Source of the DNA: Trichomonas tenax
Taxonomy: Eukaryota; Parabasalia; Trichomonadida; Trichomonadidae
Direction: 5' to 3'
Assembly: GCA_023091735.1 (NCBI GenBank)
Contig: JALKBU010000931.1
Coordinates: 1 to 20,547 of the forward strand
Length of the DNA: 20,547 nucleotides
Part shown: piece by piece, positions 1-8,594 of the stretch
Position numbering within the stretch: position 1 is the first letter of the stretch
Layout of the letters: every line of letters starts with the position of its first letter
Program-made: the position numbers and the translations under genes
The notes under the pieces: generated by a model
The model's input: only the letters and a program-made list of their open reading frames with translations
What the model was told of the DNA's origin: nothing
The model's database searches: none

Positions 1-1593
1 TGTGCCACTTATACCACTGGATAGACAACTATCAATAAGTACATGAAAGTACTTTCAAATCGAAAAAATATTGATCAGATAAAAAGTTATGAAGGTCGCG
101 GGACTACACCGCAGAAGGAAAAATTTTTCCCAAAATTTTCTGAGACAATGTCTGTATTTTTTATATTTTGAATGGCATTTTTATATTGTGAATGATTTTC
201 TTCATTTTTTTAAATTTAGCTTTTCGTTGCCGCAGCTGCTTCAACTTGTAGACGATTTTTTCAACAAGAATGGATTTGCCTACTCACGCCATATATGAGT
301 AACTACAACCAAAGCTATCATATCGATCAGTTAATGTGATCTACAATCATGATTATCAAAATCACAATAAATCGTCGAACTACAACTACCAACAAAAAAT
401 ACAACCATTTCCCTACTATAACTTAGTACTTCGATTGATCATTATATTTTAATTCAACACAAAAGTCCAAAATTCGGACAATAAATTATTTAAAAATCAC
501 GTAAGCTACCTCACACATCAAGTTTGTTCGTCCAAATCTTTTTCTTTGCAAAAATATTGATTCAATCTCAAAAAATAAATCGCTAAGCTATACAATAAAC
601 GCGGTGTACAATGCCGCATTATCAATGGCAATCTGAAAAGAGTAGTTTTATTAACTAATACCAAATTATTTTGTAAGTATTTTTTTTGTTTTTTCTACTT
701 GCTTAAGAATATAAAAACGTATGAATGTAGGTATATGCATATATCAGTATAGTATTTATGCTAAATTATGATATTTATTAAGATATTGATTCAAGATTGC
801 ACGGATTATTGTTGATTTAGCAACTAATTTGTGCGGTTTTCAACCCTCTAGAGAAATAGCGTGACTTTGGGTTTAAGCAATTTTGAGTGTTGTTTTTACC
901 CAAAACCTTCTGATGTTGGATTTTCCATTTTTTGAGGAAAAGTGACAACTGGCTGTACCACACCCTTAAAAAATTATTCCTAAAGTGACGGAAGGGAGTC
1001 ACTTTTGTAAGAATTTCTTTAATCGTTATGCCTTGAAATGATAATAAAATCGATTTGACAAAACCGTTAGTGTTTTTCATGGAAGTCTCTATTTGATGAA
1101 AGGGTTCTCTTTGTATTCCATCAAATTTTAAGGACCAGACTTCTATACAAGATCACTGTTGACCAGAAACTCAACTCCATTCTTAATATTTGAGTCATTC
1201 CAATAATAGATATTGTTATTTCTTTGACCTACCTTAAAAAGAAGCATACAATCCATTTCTTCCATGACTCTAGTCTTAATGTTGTTATATAAATTGTTGT
1301 TTTAATAAAAATACACCCCGAAAAATAGAGTTTTTATATTTCAAAGTTAAAAACCGTGGGAGAATTTAAAAATCTCAAAATTCAATGAATAACGATTTTA
1401 TAATTGTTCAACGAAACCAATTGAGTTTTCCTGCATTACATTGCATAAAAATGCCAATGGAAAAGAAAAAAATACTGTAAAAAAGCATAACGATAAATTT
1501 ATCTCGTTTTTTCGGAAAATTTGTATCAATTTTTGAGAGGTTTACTTGGCCTGCTTGATTGTATATGTGGCTGGCCACTTATATTTTTTCGTA
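1..1593. other. AT-rich region without an intact gene; unidentified coding relics
   Basis: No convincing intact gene is visible. Two stretches look like decayed coding DNA. At 301-430 on the + strand, two overlapping frames give a peptide rich in Asn, Tyr and Gln. At about 817-1214 on the - strand, short peptide-like pieces (for example an IKNGVEF segment near 1145-1214) are broken by stops and frame changes. Neither could be assigned to a family with confidence. The open frame at 89-298 (+) has no recognisable features and is probably chance. Confidence 0.45.
1575..1581 (+). promoter_or_regulatory. candidate initiator (Inr) of the IBD protein gene
   Basis: CCACTTA lies with its A at 1577, 17 nt before the ATG at 1594. 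Trichomonad promoters typically use an Inr of the form TCA(+1)Y(T/A), placed within about 20 nt of the start codon. This site has C where T is usual in the first position, so the match is imperfect. A TCAATTT further upstream at 1527-1533 is an alternative. Confidence 0.25.
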
Positions 1594-2505
1594 ATGGGGG
1601 AGAACGAAGAAGAGGTTCCCGTGAATCCGAACCAGCGGCCAAACTTCTGGGACCACTTGAATGAGCACGACAAGGCTGAATACCTTATGCTTAAATCTTT
1701 GCTCGATGAATCTTCGACAAAAAGAAATAGAGGACATAGAATGGAAGCCTTCGATGGAGTCTTAGAGGCGATACACAGATACGCAGAAAGGCACGACGAC
1801 AATGACTGGCGGAGGTTCTTAGTATGCGGAGTTTGTTGGATGGGCAATATGATTGCAATAAACACGAGACAACTTAGATTACTGATATCAAAGTGTAAGT
1901 CATCGATAAACGGATCGTTCCAGAAGATGGGTTACACCACAAATCAAACACACACGGAATCAAGAAAGTTTTTATTTGGAAAAATTCCTTTACTAAAGGG
2001 CAACTTTAACGAACTCAGACAGTGGACAATCAGGTCGAGAGTTCCCCAAACACAACAAATCGAAGCATACGCTGTCAGTCACTCATATCAAATTCCACAA
2101 GACCCGTCTCAGCCAATACAGATGCAAATATCGCTCAACCCGCAAATTGCACAGTCGATCCGCGGAGAAAATCAGCATCTCCAGTTAAATTTGATTATTC
2201 CACAAAATATTATGGATTTGAAGAATCATCAGCAACAGTCTTCACCGCAACAGTCACATCCACCACAGCAACAGAATCAACCGCTCAAGTTGCCTTCATT
2301 AGCCCCAATTCGACCGGTTTTGCCGATTCTCCCTGACCACGCTCCAAAGTCTTCACCGCTACAGCCGCCGCCGATATCTGACTTACTCGTTTTCAAACGT
2401 CCGGAACCTATTAAAGAAGAATCTGAGCCAGTTCTCGTCGAACACAAATTCTGCCCATTAAAGTTCAGATCCAAATTAGTGCATACTACAGAGGCCTGGA
2501 AATAA
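1594..2505 (+). CDS. IBD (initiator-binding domain) transcription factor with Pro/Gln-rich tail
   Basis: Predicted 303-residue nuclear DNA-binding protein of the IBP39 family. IBP39 recognises the Inr, the main core-promoter element of trichomonads, and recruits RNA polymerase II. Residues about 17-150 match the IBD: FWDHLNE at 18-24, the RRFLVCGVCW block at 73-82, INTRQLRLL at 89-97, CKSSING at 101-107, KMGY at 111-114 and LRQWTIR at 141-147. From about 175 the chain is Gln-rich, then at 225-280 strongly Pro/Gln-rich, like an activation or interaction region; the rest is charged. I do not recognise the C-terminal domain by which IBP39 binds the polymerase CTD. The start is the first ATG in frame; the open frame extends 16 codons further upstream only through non-ATG codons. 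Codons are richer in G+C than the flanks. It could bind an Inr variant or another element. Family assignment is firm; the target is inferred. Confidence 0.87.
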   Translation: MGENEEEVPVNPNQRPNFWDHLNEHDKAEYLMLKSLLDESSTKRNRGHRMEAFDGVLEAIHRYAERHDDNDWRRFLVCGVCWMGNMIAINTRQLRLLISKCKSSINGSFQKMGYTTNQTHTESRKFLFGKIPLLKGNFNELRQWTIRSRVPQTQQIEAYAVSHSYQIPQDPSQPIQMQISLNPQIAQSIRGENQHLQLNLIIPQNIMDLKNHQQQSSPQQSHPPQQQNQPLKLPSLAPIRPVLPILPDHAPKSSPLQPPPISDLLVFKRPEPIKEESEPVLVEHKFCPLKFRSKLVHTTEAWK

Positions 2506-2883
2506 GTTTATTGTGCGGTTTATCCTCTTATATGATTGTATTTTTTATAATGTTAAATATTTCTCTATCCATGACAAAATGACCGACGGTATTAGTTCTA
2601 ATGAAGCTTGCTCTCTGTTGCTTATTTAACTTTCAGTTGCTTATTTTTTATTCATAACCAATATATGATGTTTTTAAACGGAAGATGGTATTCTGTTGCC
2701 ATTCTCGTTCGTGAAATTGATTGTTTTTGAATCTGTCAAAGGAATAATTTGCAATAATATTTTTCAAGAAATTTAATTAATTAGATTTTCGGAATTTTAT
2801 TAGCGGATTTATTTTATGTAAAATAACATTAGAGTGTATTTCATATAATTTAAAGGAAATTTAAAAAATTGCCGACATGTGAT
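2506..2883. other. intergenic spacer
   Basis: AT-rich spacer between the IBD gene and the PDI gene, with no open frame or RNA gene seen. A TCATAT at 2841-2846 fits the loose trichomonad Inr form (TCAYW) but lies about 40 nt before the next ATG, further than usual, so it is only a weak promoter candidate. Confidence 0.5.
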
Positions 2884-4446
2884 ATGAAATATATTTTGTT
2901 TTTCATTCTTTTTGTTTTTATTCCATATTTTCAAGAACGAGATTCGTTCAATTACATATTCAACAAAAGTGAACTCAAAGATTACGTTTATGTAAGAAAC
3001 AAAATCGTTGCTTTAGGAATAAATTCGAAACATCGATCTGTTAACATTATACCGAATACATTCAAAGCTTTAGATCAAGCTTATGGCAGTGAATGTGATT
3101 TTATATACATAAGCGAAGACTACGCAAATCACTTTTCGAAAAAATTAAATATCGATCTTCCGATTATTTTGTTATACGAAAATGGCAATAAAATCGCTAC
3201 ATTTGAGTACCCTGAACAAGATTCGTCGTTTATTCGCATTGTTCAAATATTTATAGAAACAACTTCAACGACAATAGATAACTTTGATCATCTAACAGAC
3301 GTTATTGGGGACTTTCCTTATACAATATTAGTAACAGAAGACTATTACAATGAAGCAAAATTTATTCATTACAATTTATCATTAAAACTTGGAATGATCG
3401 ATATTGTAATTGTTGAAAGGCAATTACTGGATGATATGAAAGTATATTATCCAATGGCATTATACAGAAACGAAGATTCGAAATTGGTCGGATTAAATGG
3501 TGAAATCAACGACTTTCTACGTGCATCAATACCTATATGTCGAAAAATAGGATACTCTGATATTCTCAACGAAGACAAAACGCTTGTTGTGATATCTTCA
3601 AACAGATTTACAGAAGAAATCAAAGAAATTCTGTATAAAGTAGGAAAGAAGCATCCAAAGTATGCTGTTGGATTCCTTGGACCGAGATTCACTGTTTATG
3701 CTGAGCAAACGCTTCAAAAGAGGTTCAACAGAGGCAAAAATGTTGCAATATTTAATTGGAAGGAAAATTATTATTTTGATGTTTCTAATTACTTCACGAA
3801 AGAATTTCTATCAAAGTCTATTAACGTGACATCATATATTAAAAAATTCGACAATCTATTGAATGACATCAACAACAATATATTAAAACCTGTTTATGCA
3901 TCAGAACCAATTCCTGAAATTAATTCAACAGTTCAAAAAGTTGTTGGAACCAATTACATTGATTTCATTAATGATCCGAACAAGGACGTTGTTATTCTGT
4001 ATTCAAGACAAGGTTGCGAACATTGTGCAGAATTTTTCCCGATATTTTCTAATTTTGCGAAAGAATGCGAAAATGAAAAATTCATCAAATTTGGATACAT
4101 CGATATCACAAAGAATAGTTTTGCTGGTGGATATCCTTACATGGAAGGAGTTCCTCACGTTAGAATATTCCCAAAGAATAATAAGACGAATGATGATTGT
4201 TTGAGAGAAGGATTTGATCGAACAAGTTTAATCAGATTTATCAACTTCTGTGGATCTCAAAAATTGTCGATAAAAAAACCTGATGTTGATAAAGCAGCAC
4301 TCAAACAAACACTCCTTAAATTCGTCTATCGATCTCCAAACTATCCTGAAACAGAGCGCAACAAGTTAAAGAAATATCTCGAAAAAGTTTCAATTTCATT
4401 CCAGAAAGAAAATGAAGTGACAACACATCAATTCGATGAACTTTAA
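2884..4446 (+). CDS. PDI-family ER protein with a single CxxC site and C-terminal FDEL
   Basis: Predicted 520-residue secretory-pathway thiol oxidoreductase or disulfide isomerase. Residues 1-14 (MKYILFFILFVFIP) form a signal peptide. Two thioredoxin-like regions without CxxC come first, consistent with b-type domains. Then a thioredoxin domain at about 350-470 carries SRQGCEHC, giving a CEHC active site at Cys378-Cys381, and EGVPHVRIF with the expected cis-proline at Pro424. The helical, charged tail ends in HQFDEL, a KDEL-type ER retention signal. Classical PDI has two CxxC sites and a similar length (about 500 residues), so the N-terminal a domain seems lost or inactivated. The start is the first ATG of the frame; it places the hydrophobic segment at the very N-terminus. 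An out-of-frame ATG at 2877 meets a stop at once. The stop codon overlaps TAAA. The exact member (PDI, ERp44-like or other) is uncertain. Confidence 0.82.
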   Translation: MKYILFFILFVFIPYFQERDSFNYIFNKSELKDYVYVRNKIVALGINSKHRSVNIIPNTFKALDQAYGSECDFIYISEDYANHFSKKLNIDLPIILLYENGNKIATFEYPEQDSSFIRIVQIFIETTSTTIDNFDHLTDVIGDFPYTILVTEDYYNEAKFIHYNLSLKLGMIDIVIVERQLLDDMKVYYPMALYRNEDSKLVGLNGEINDFLRASIPICRKIGYSDILNEDKTLVVISSNRFTEEIKEILYKVGKKHPKYAVGFLGPRFTVYAEQTLQKRFNRGKNVAIFNWKENYYFDVSNYFTKEFLSKSINVTSYIKKFDNLLNDINNNILKPVYASEPIPEINSTVQKVVGTNYIDFINDPNKDVVILYSRQGCEHCAEFFPIFSNFAKECENEKFIKFGYIDITKNSFAGGYPYMEGVPHVRIFPKNNKTNDDCLREGFDRTSLIRFINFCGSQKLSIKKPDVDKAALKQTLLKFVYRSPNYPETERNKLKKYLEKVSISFQKENEVTTHQFDEL

Positions 4447-4447
4447 A
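4444..4447 (+). promoter_or_regulatory. stop-overlapping TAAA poly(A) signal of the PDI gene
   Basis: The TAA stop is followed by A, giving TAAA. In trichomonads, UAAA overlapping or close to the stop codon is the described poly(A) signal. The downstream sequence is U-rich, as expected. The assignment rests on this family-level knowledge. Confidence 0.4.
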
Positions 4448-4660
4448 CATTTTGTTTGTATTGCTATATATAAGAATGCTCATAGAATATTATATTGTCG
4501 AAAATTATTGATGGATTATTTGCTTTCTTGATCGAAATAATTCAAAAATAAAAATGAAAAATAGAGGTGAAATTAAGTGATTGGATGATGTTGACTGTGC
4601 GTGAAATATATTGTGATGAAATTGGAAATGAAAAACGAATGAAAAGAAAATGGAAATTGA

Positions 4661-5591
4661 ATGAATACAACAAACGTTGAAATCAAAAGTGTCAATTTCT
4701 TATTTCTTCAATTTTTTCTTAAACACGAAGACAAAATTCCATCAGATGTTTAGAAATACTATTATGGACCTGAGTCTACAACATCAACATGCAAAGATAA
4801 ATACAACTGTGATTTTTCTCCTGAATTAGATTTATTTTACATATATTCATGTATATTCGATGAAGATAGTGATGGTGCGGTCAATGTTACTCACGACAAT
4901 ACAAAATTCCTCCATTCTCTTTGTAAGTATGAAAATTGTTCTCGCTACGGTGATGGAGGCGCAATTTACTTTAAATGCGATGGAACCATTGTCCAGCGCC
5001 GCTTTTGTATTATAAATGCAACAGTAACAAAACCAAATGAAGCTGATTTGGCCATTTGTTTTAGTTTCAGAAAGTTCTAATCAAAACATTATATCCGATT
5101 GCTATATCTATGGCTGTTCAAGTACTGTAAGTGATTCCACAATACAAATATATCATGGCAACATTTGTTTTCCTTCATCAAATGTTACAAATAATTTAAC
5201 ACGATATAATACAGCTATTGCTTCATCGCATGCAATTATCAAAGGTATCATTAATTTCACAACATTCGCATATAACCATGTTACAAATCATTACTGTTTT
5301 GATCATGGTTTTGCAAACTATTCATACGAATGTTGCAACATCATCAACAATTCTCAGGAATTGACTGAATATGGCATTTTTTATGTGTTTGAGAATGTCA
5401 TAATCAAAAACTGCACAATTCGAGGAAACTCTGATGCATTTTTCAATGGCCAATTTATAATCATTGGTTGCAACATTGATAACATAAACGCTACAAACAG
5501 TGCTATTATTTCTACGTCATTAATCACCTCAACAGATGAATACACACTCATTCGGAATAATTTTGATTTTGATGTCAATAGTATTTGCTAA
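4661..5591 (+). pseudogene. decayed beta-helix, cysteine-rich surface protein gene (Pmp-like)
   Basis: Two frames together spell one protein of about 310 residues. The first runs from an ATG at 4661, crosses an in-frame TAG at 4751-4753, and continues to a TAA near 5078. The second takes over near 5062-5070 and ends at 5591. The peptide has the irregular repeats of right-handed beta-helix surface proteins of trichomonads: short SCIF/CKYENCS turns, the hallmark YGDGGAIYF, then ISDCYIYGCSS, YECCNIINNS and IKNCTIRGNSD, with many N-glycosylation sequons. The family is secreted or surface-located, and related proteins are proposed adhesins. One nonsense codon and one frameshift make this copy non-functional. 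The stretch just after 5591 may hold the remains of the C-terminal tail. Frames are seen directly; the family is recognised by repeat style, not by alignment. Confidence 0.65.
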
Positions 5592-5984
5592 CTTGCTTTA
5601 CCCAAAAAGGACGTGAATAAGCCCATAACAGCCGAATTCTATCGCCTTTCAATTCTATACCTTGTTCCATCACTTAATATTAACTTCTTTGCATCAACGA
5701 AATAAATTCTGATGTCAATGTTGAGATCATTTATGAACTTTTCTTTAGACATAGGATGCATTGTTTCATAACTACGGTTCAATTTACATGTGTTTTTGGA
5801 AAGAACTCACTGAATAATTCAATGAGAGTTATCAAAATAGTTGGATGTACCGGCTTTTTGTAACGAAGTTTATTTTCTCTGAATTTATTTTTATAAAAAA
5901 AGAAATTTGAATTACAAAAATCTGACACGTAAACACTATATAGTGTTTTCATCTGCCAATATAATATAAACTGAGTTAATGTTA
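5592..5984. other. spacer between beta-helix pseudogene and tRNA gene
   Basis: No intact gene. The first 100 bases stay open in places after the pseudogene stop and may be tail remnants. The last 100 bases before the tRNA are AT-rich with no recognised element. Confidence 0.4.
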
Positions 5985-6057
5985 GGGACTTTAGCTCACC
6001 TGGGAGAGCGTGCGACTGAAGATCGCAAGGTACGTGGTTCAAGTCCGCGAAGTCCCA
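5985..6057 (+). tRNA. tRNA-Phe (GAA)
   Basis: A complete cloverleaf of 73 nt folds without mismatch apart from one wobble pair. The acceptor stem is GGGACTT (5985-5991) with AAGTCCC (6050-6056), discriminator A at 6057. The D stem is GCTC/GAGC around an 8-nt loop containing GGG. The anticodon stem is TGCGA/TCGCA with loop CTGAAGA, anticodon GAA at 6018-6020, reading Phe codons TTC/TTT. The variable loop is AGGTA. The T stem is CGTGG/CCGCG with loop TTCAAGT. CCA is not encoded, as is usual for eukaryotes. The internal A box (from 5992) and B box (GGTTCAAGTCC, 6036-6046) are present and no intron is seen. Confidence 0.97.
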
Positions 6058-6062
6058 AATTG

Positions 6063-6068
6063 TTTTTT
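6063..6068 (+). terminator. RNA polymerase III terminator of tRNA-Phe
   Basis: A run of six T on the coding strand starts 6 nt after the tRNA end, the standard Pol III termination signal. Confidence 0.85.
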
Positions 6069-6237
6069 CTTTTTAATCTTGTCACTTTTCATAAATACAA
6101 ATCATCTCTTTGTATCATGTAGATCATTATTATCATTATCCAAAAGTGACAACTTTTCGCATTGAATAGTTTACATATAATTTTTTATAAAACGTAACAT
6201 AAACTTTTCAATGTAATCACAAAAATCAAAATCTAAA

Positions 6238-6250
6238 TCATCTCTTTAAC
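6238..6250 (+). promoter_or_regulatory. candidate initiator of the CCDC87-like gene
   Basis: TCATCTCTTTAAC starts 34 nt before the ATG at 6272 and resembles the trichomonad Inr (TCA then a pyrimidine-rich tract). The same ATCATCTCTTT string occurs at 6101-6111, just after the tRNA. A TCA directly next to the ATG (6269-6271) is an alternative. Assignment is tentative. Confidence 0.25.
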
Positions 6251-6271
6251 AAATTCCCAGTCGAATTATCA

Positions 6272-8215
6272 ATGACAAATTTACAAAACGTGACAAATAA
6301 AATGCATCAAGCAACATTTGCCGACGATGCCCAAAATTCGCAACTGTGCTTGGACATGTTATCGCCACGCTCCAGGGATGACATCACTCTCAATTATGCA
6401 ACAGAAGTCAACCTCCCTATACCTGATATCGTTAAACCTCCGACACCTATTGATGCATTTCATAACGCAATGGGATACCTCAACAGGGTGAAGCGGCAAA
6501 AGTTCCTTGAGGACTTTCATACCGAAGAATTCGAAAGATTGTATTATAACACTCAAAATTCATCACTGAAACAGTTCACTTCTAAGGCGCCGCAGAAGAC
6601 AGACCAGGACGATGAGATCCGTCAGGACTCGGAGATCTCATATTGGCTTAATACAGACACTTATCGCGGATTCGAAAGAGAACTTAGAAGGCTTCCTTTC
6701 AAGGAACGACTATTCCTCGCTAAAGCCATCTCCAAGCTTGGCAACTTTACCGTACAGTTGGCGCAAAATATCAAACACGAGAAGAGCAAAATACGAAAAT
6801 TAACAATAAACGACGAAAAACGATTCATAAAGTACTTCGTTGAAGAATTACAGACTTATGAGATGCAGATAATCAAGGAGGCACTTGATGAAGACCATTT
6901 TAACAACGCAAAGCTTCCAAAATATATAACTGATAAATTCAACATCGTTGCCCCAAAAGTAATCAACCATGAGCCCAAAAACATAGTCGAGATAAAGAAG
7001 AAAGATGCCGACTTGGAGAAAATCGTGGTCGACAATTTGAACAGCGTCTCCAAAAAATTGCCTGTTAACTACAGAATGAATCCACATCTCGGCTTCAATC
7101 AGGACTCAATAGATAAGATACTAAAGGATACAAATGAACAAGTAGGAACGGTCTTCAAAAACGCACTCGATAATGCAGAAACGATATTATATACGAAGCC
7201 GAAGAATAACGAGAAAGTTCAAGAAAAGAAACCAGTGAAGAAACTCACGCAAACGACGAAAGTCATGATAAATCCTAATAGGAGACGTCCTGTTACATCT
7301 ATATCGAGAGAAGCAATTCAGCCAAAGCTATTAACGAGAGACCAAGTTTTTAATAATTATTGGGATTTCTATGATCCTCTTGAAACGAGATCTGGACGCG
7401 TTGGAATCCTCGATGACATGAAGGTGATAAGCAACGACATTAAGTTCATTCAAGAAGATCCTAAATTTTCGAGAAAGGAACTATGTTATCCATTCAAACC
7501 AGAAGAGATTGATGGGATTAACGATAGCCTTGACAAACCAATCGCTTTTGATGGTCCAGTGCTTATAGACAAAATATGGAATACTTCAGATTTGTTGGTC
7601 AATAAAATAATGTCCGCAGAAAATAACGCAAATACGGCTGTCATGGACAGTATTAAGGAAGAACAACAGCAGCCAATCAAAATACTTCCTAAGCCTGTAG
7701 AATCATCGAGTGAAGAAGTTATGTCAATTTTGAGGGCCTACAAGCCAGGACACAGTGACATTGACCTTAAGGCCGAAGACATATTCCAGAGATTGTCGAA
7801 GATTTGGAATACACTCGGATTTTCTGCAATGGAGAGATTAAAGTTAGTTGCGAAATATTCTTCATCAACAGAAGAAACCTCGAAGCTTACTGATGCTTTG
7901 AGCTATTGGGAGATGGCCTTCGAGAAATCTCAATATTATAACAAATATTATCACGATTTACGAGATTATTTGAATTACGAATCGTTTAATTACAGCAGGT
8001 TCAGTCCGATATTGGCAAACCTAACACAGGAATTCCAAAGAGCTGAAATTTATTTGGCTGAAGTTGCAATTAAGCTCAGGGACGTTTATAACGATAATCT
8101 GATTGTTAATAGTCGCAGCTACATTGATTTGATCAACCTTAGGCGACTTAAACTAAGAAAGAAAATGGAATTGCAAGATATTCCAATTCCAGATTTCATG
8201 TTAACTGACGCATGA
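6272..8215 (+). CDS. large helical protein, tentatively CCDC87-like flagellar protein
   Basis: Intact 647-residue frame, no signal peptide or membrane segment, hence probably cytosolic or cytoskeletal. Residues 1-110 are polar and partly disordered. The rest is mainly charged alpha-helix with a Lys-rich, disordered stretch around 310-350. The C-terminal 170 residues (about 480-645) are best structured: FQRLSKIWNTL, KLVAKYSSS, DALSYWEMAFEKS, then a long helix with RAEIYLAEVAIKLRD and SRSYIDLINLRR. That order resembles, from memory, the conserved C-terminal part of metazoan CCDC87, a sperm and flagellum-associated coiled-coil protein; trichomonads have several flagella, so an axonemal role fits. 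The homology is my inference and has not been tested by alignment. The first ATG of the open frame is used; a second one lies 10 codons later. The gene ends with TGA. Its immediate upstream neighbour is the tRNA, with no functional link seen. Confidence 0.75.
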   Translation: MTNLQNVTNKMHQATFADDAQNSQLCLDMLSPRSRDDITLNYATEVNLPIPDIVKPPTPIDAFHNAMGYLNRVKRQKFLEDFHTEEFERLYYNTQNSSLKQFTSKAPQKTDQDDEIRQDSEISYWLNTDTYRGFERELRRLPFKERLFLAKAISKLGNFTVQLAQNIKHEKSKIRKLTINDEKRFIKYFVEELQTYEMQIIKEALDEDHFNNAKLPKYITDKFNIVAPKVINHEPKNIVEIKKKDADLEKIVVDNLNSVSKKLPVNYRMNPHLGFNQDSIDKILKDTNEQVGTVFKNALDNAETILYTKPKNNEKVQEKKPVKKLTQTTKVMINPNRRRPVTSISREAIQPKLLTRDQVFNNYWDFYDPLETRSGRVGILDDMKVISNDIKFIQEDPKFSRKELCYPFKPEEIDGINDSLDKPIAFDGPVLIDKIWNTSDLLVNKIMSAENNANTAVMDSIKEEQQQPIKILPKPVESSSEEVMSILRAYKPGHSDIDLKAEDIFQRLSKIWNTLGFSAMERLKLVAKYSSSTEETSKLTDALSYWEMAFEKSQYYNKYYHDLRDYLNYESFNYSRFSPILANLTQEFQRAEIYLAEVAIKLRDVYNDNLIVNSRSYIDLINLRRLKLRKKMELQDIPIPDFMLTDA

Positions 8216-8594
8216 TCATTGTTTGTATAGATTTTTGTTTGTATGTTATATAAATTTAATTTTATGTTATCACACGAAAATAACTTTTAATCTATAGATT
8301 ATAATATGAGAGGATCAATACTCATAAATATATGTTTCCTTCCTCCAAAGCTTTAAAACCGTGATAGCCTTACTGATTTACATCAAAATTATTATACCTT
8401 GATTTTCGACCTTTGTACCCACTCTGAAAACAAATTTAACGATGAAATATTACTTAACTCCAATATTGCTCTCTAGTACATTATTTAAAATAGCTAAATA
8501 AAAATCAATTTCCTGAGAAATTTATAAAATTATTAAATGATAAAAAGAAAAAATTAAATTTATTTATGTTAAGAAATCTTCATTTTAAAAAATT
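8216..8594. other. spacer before the subtilisin pseudogene
   Basis: AT-rich. A short interrupted frame (about 8309-8476, +) reads with fairly normal amino-acid composition but has an internal stop and no recognisable motif. The missing N-terminus and signal peptide of the subtilisin gene would be expected here and were not found. Confidence 0.35.

Noticed and set aside
5779..6042. Open frame on the - strand overlapping the tRNA
   Set aside because: It runs through tRNA-Phe, which is certain, and shows no protein features.
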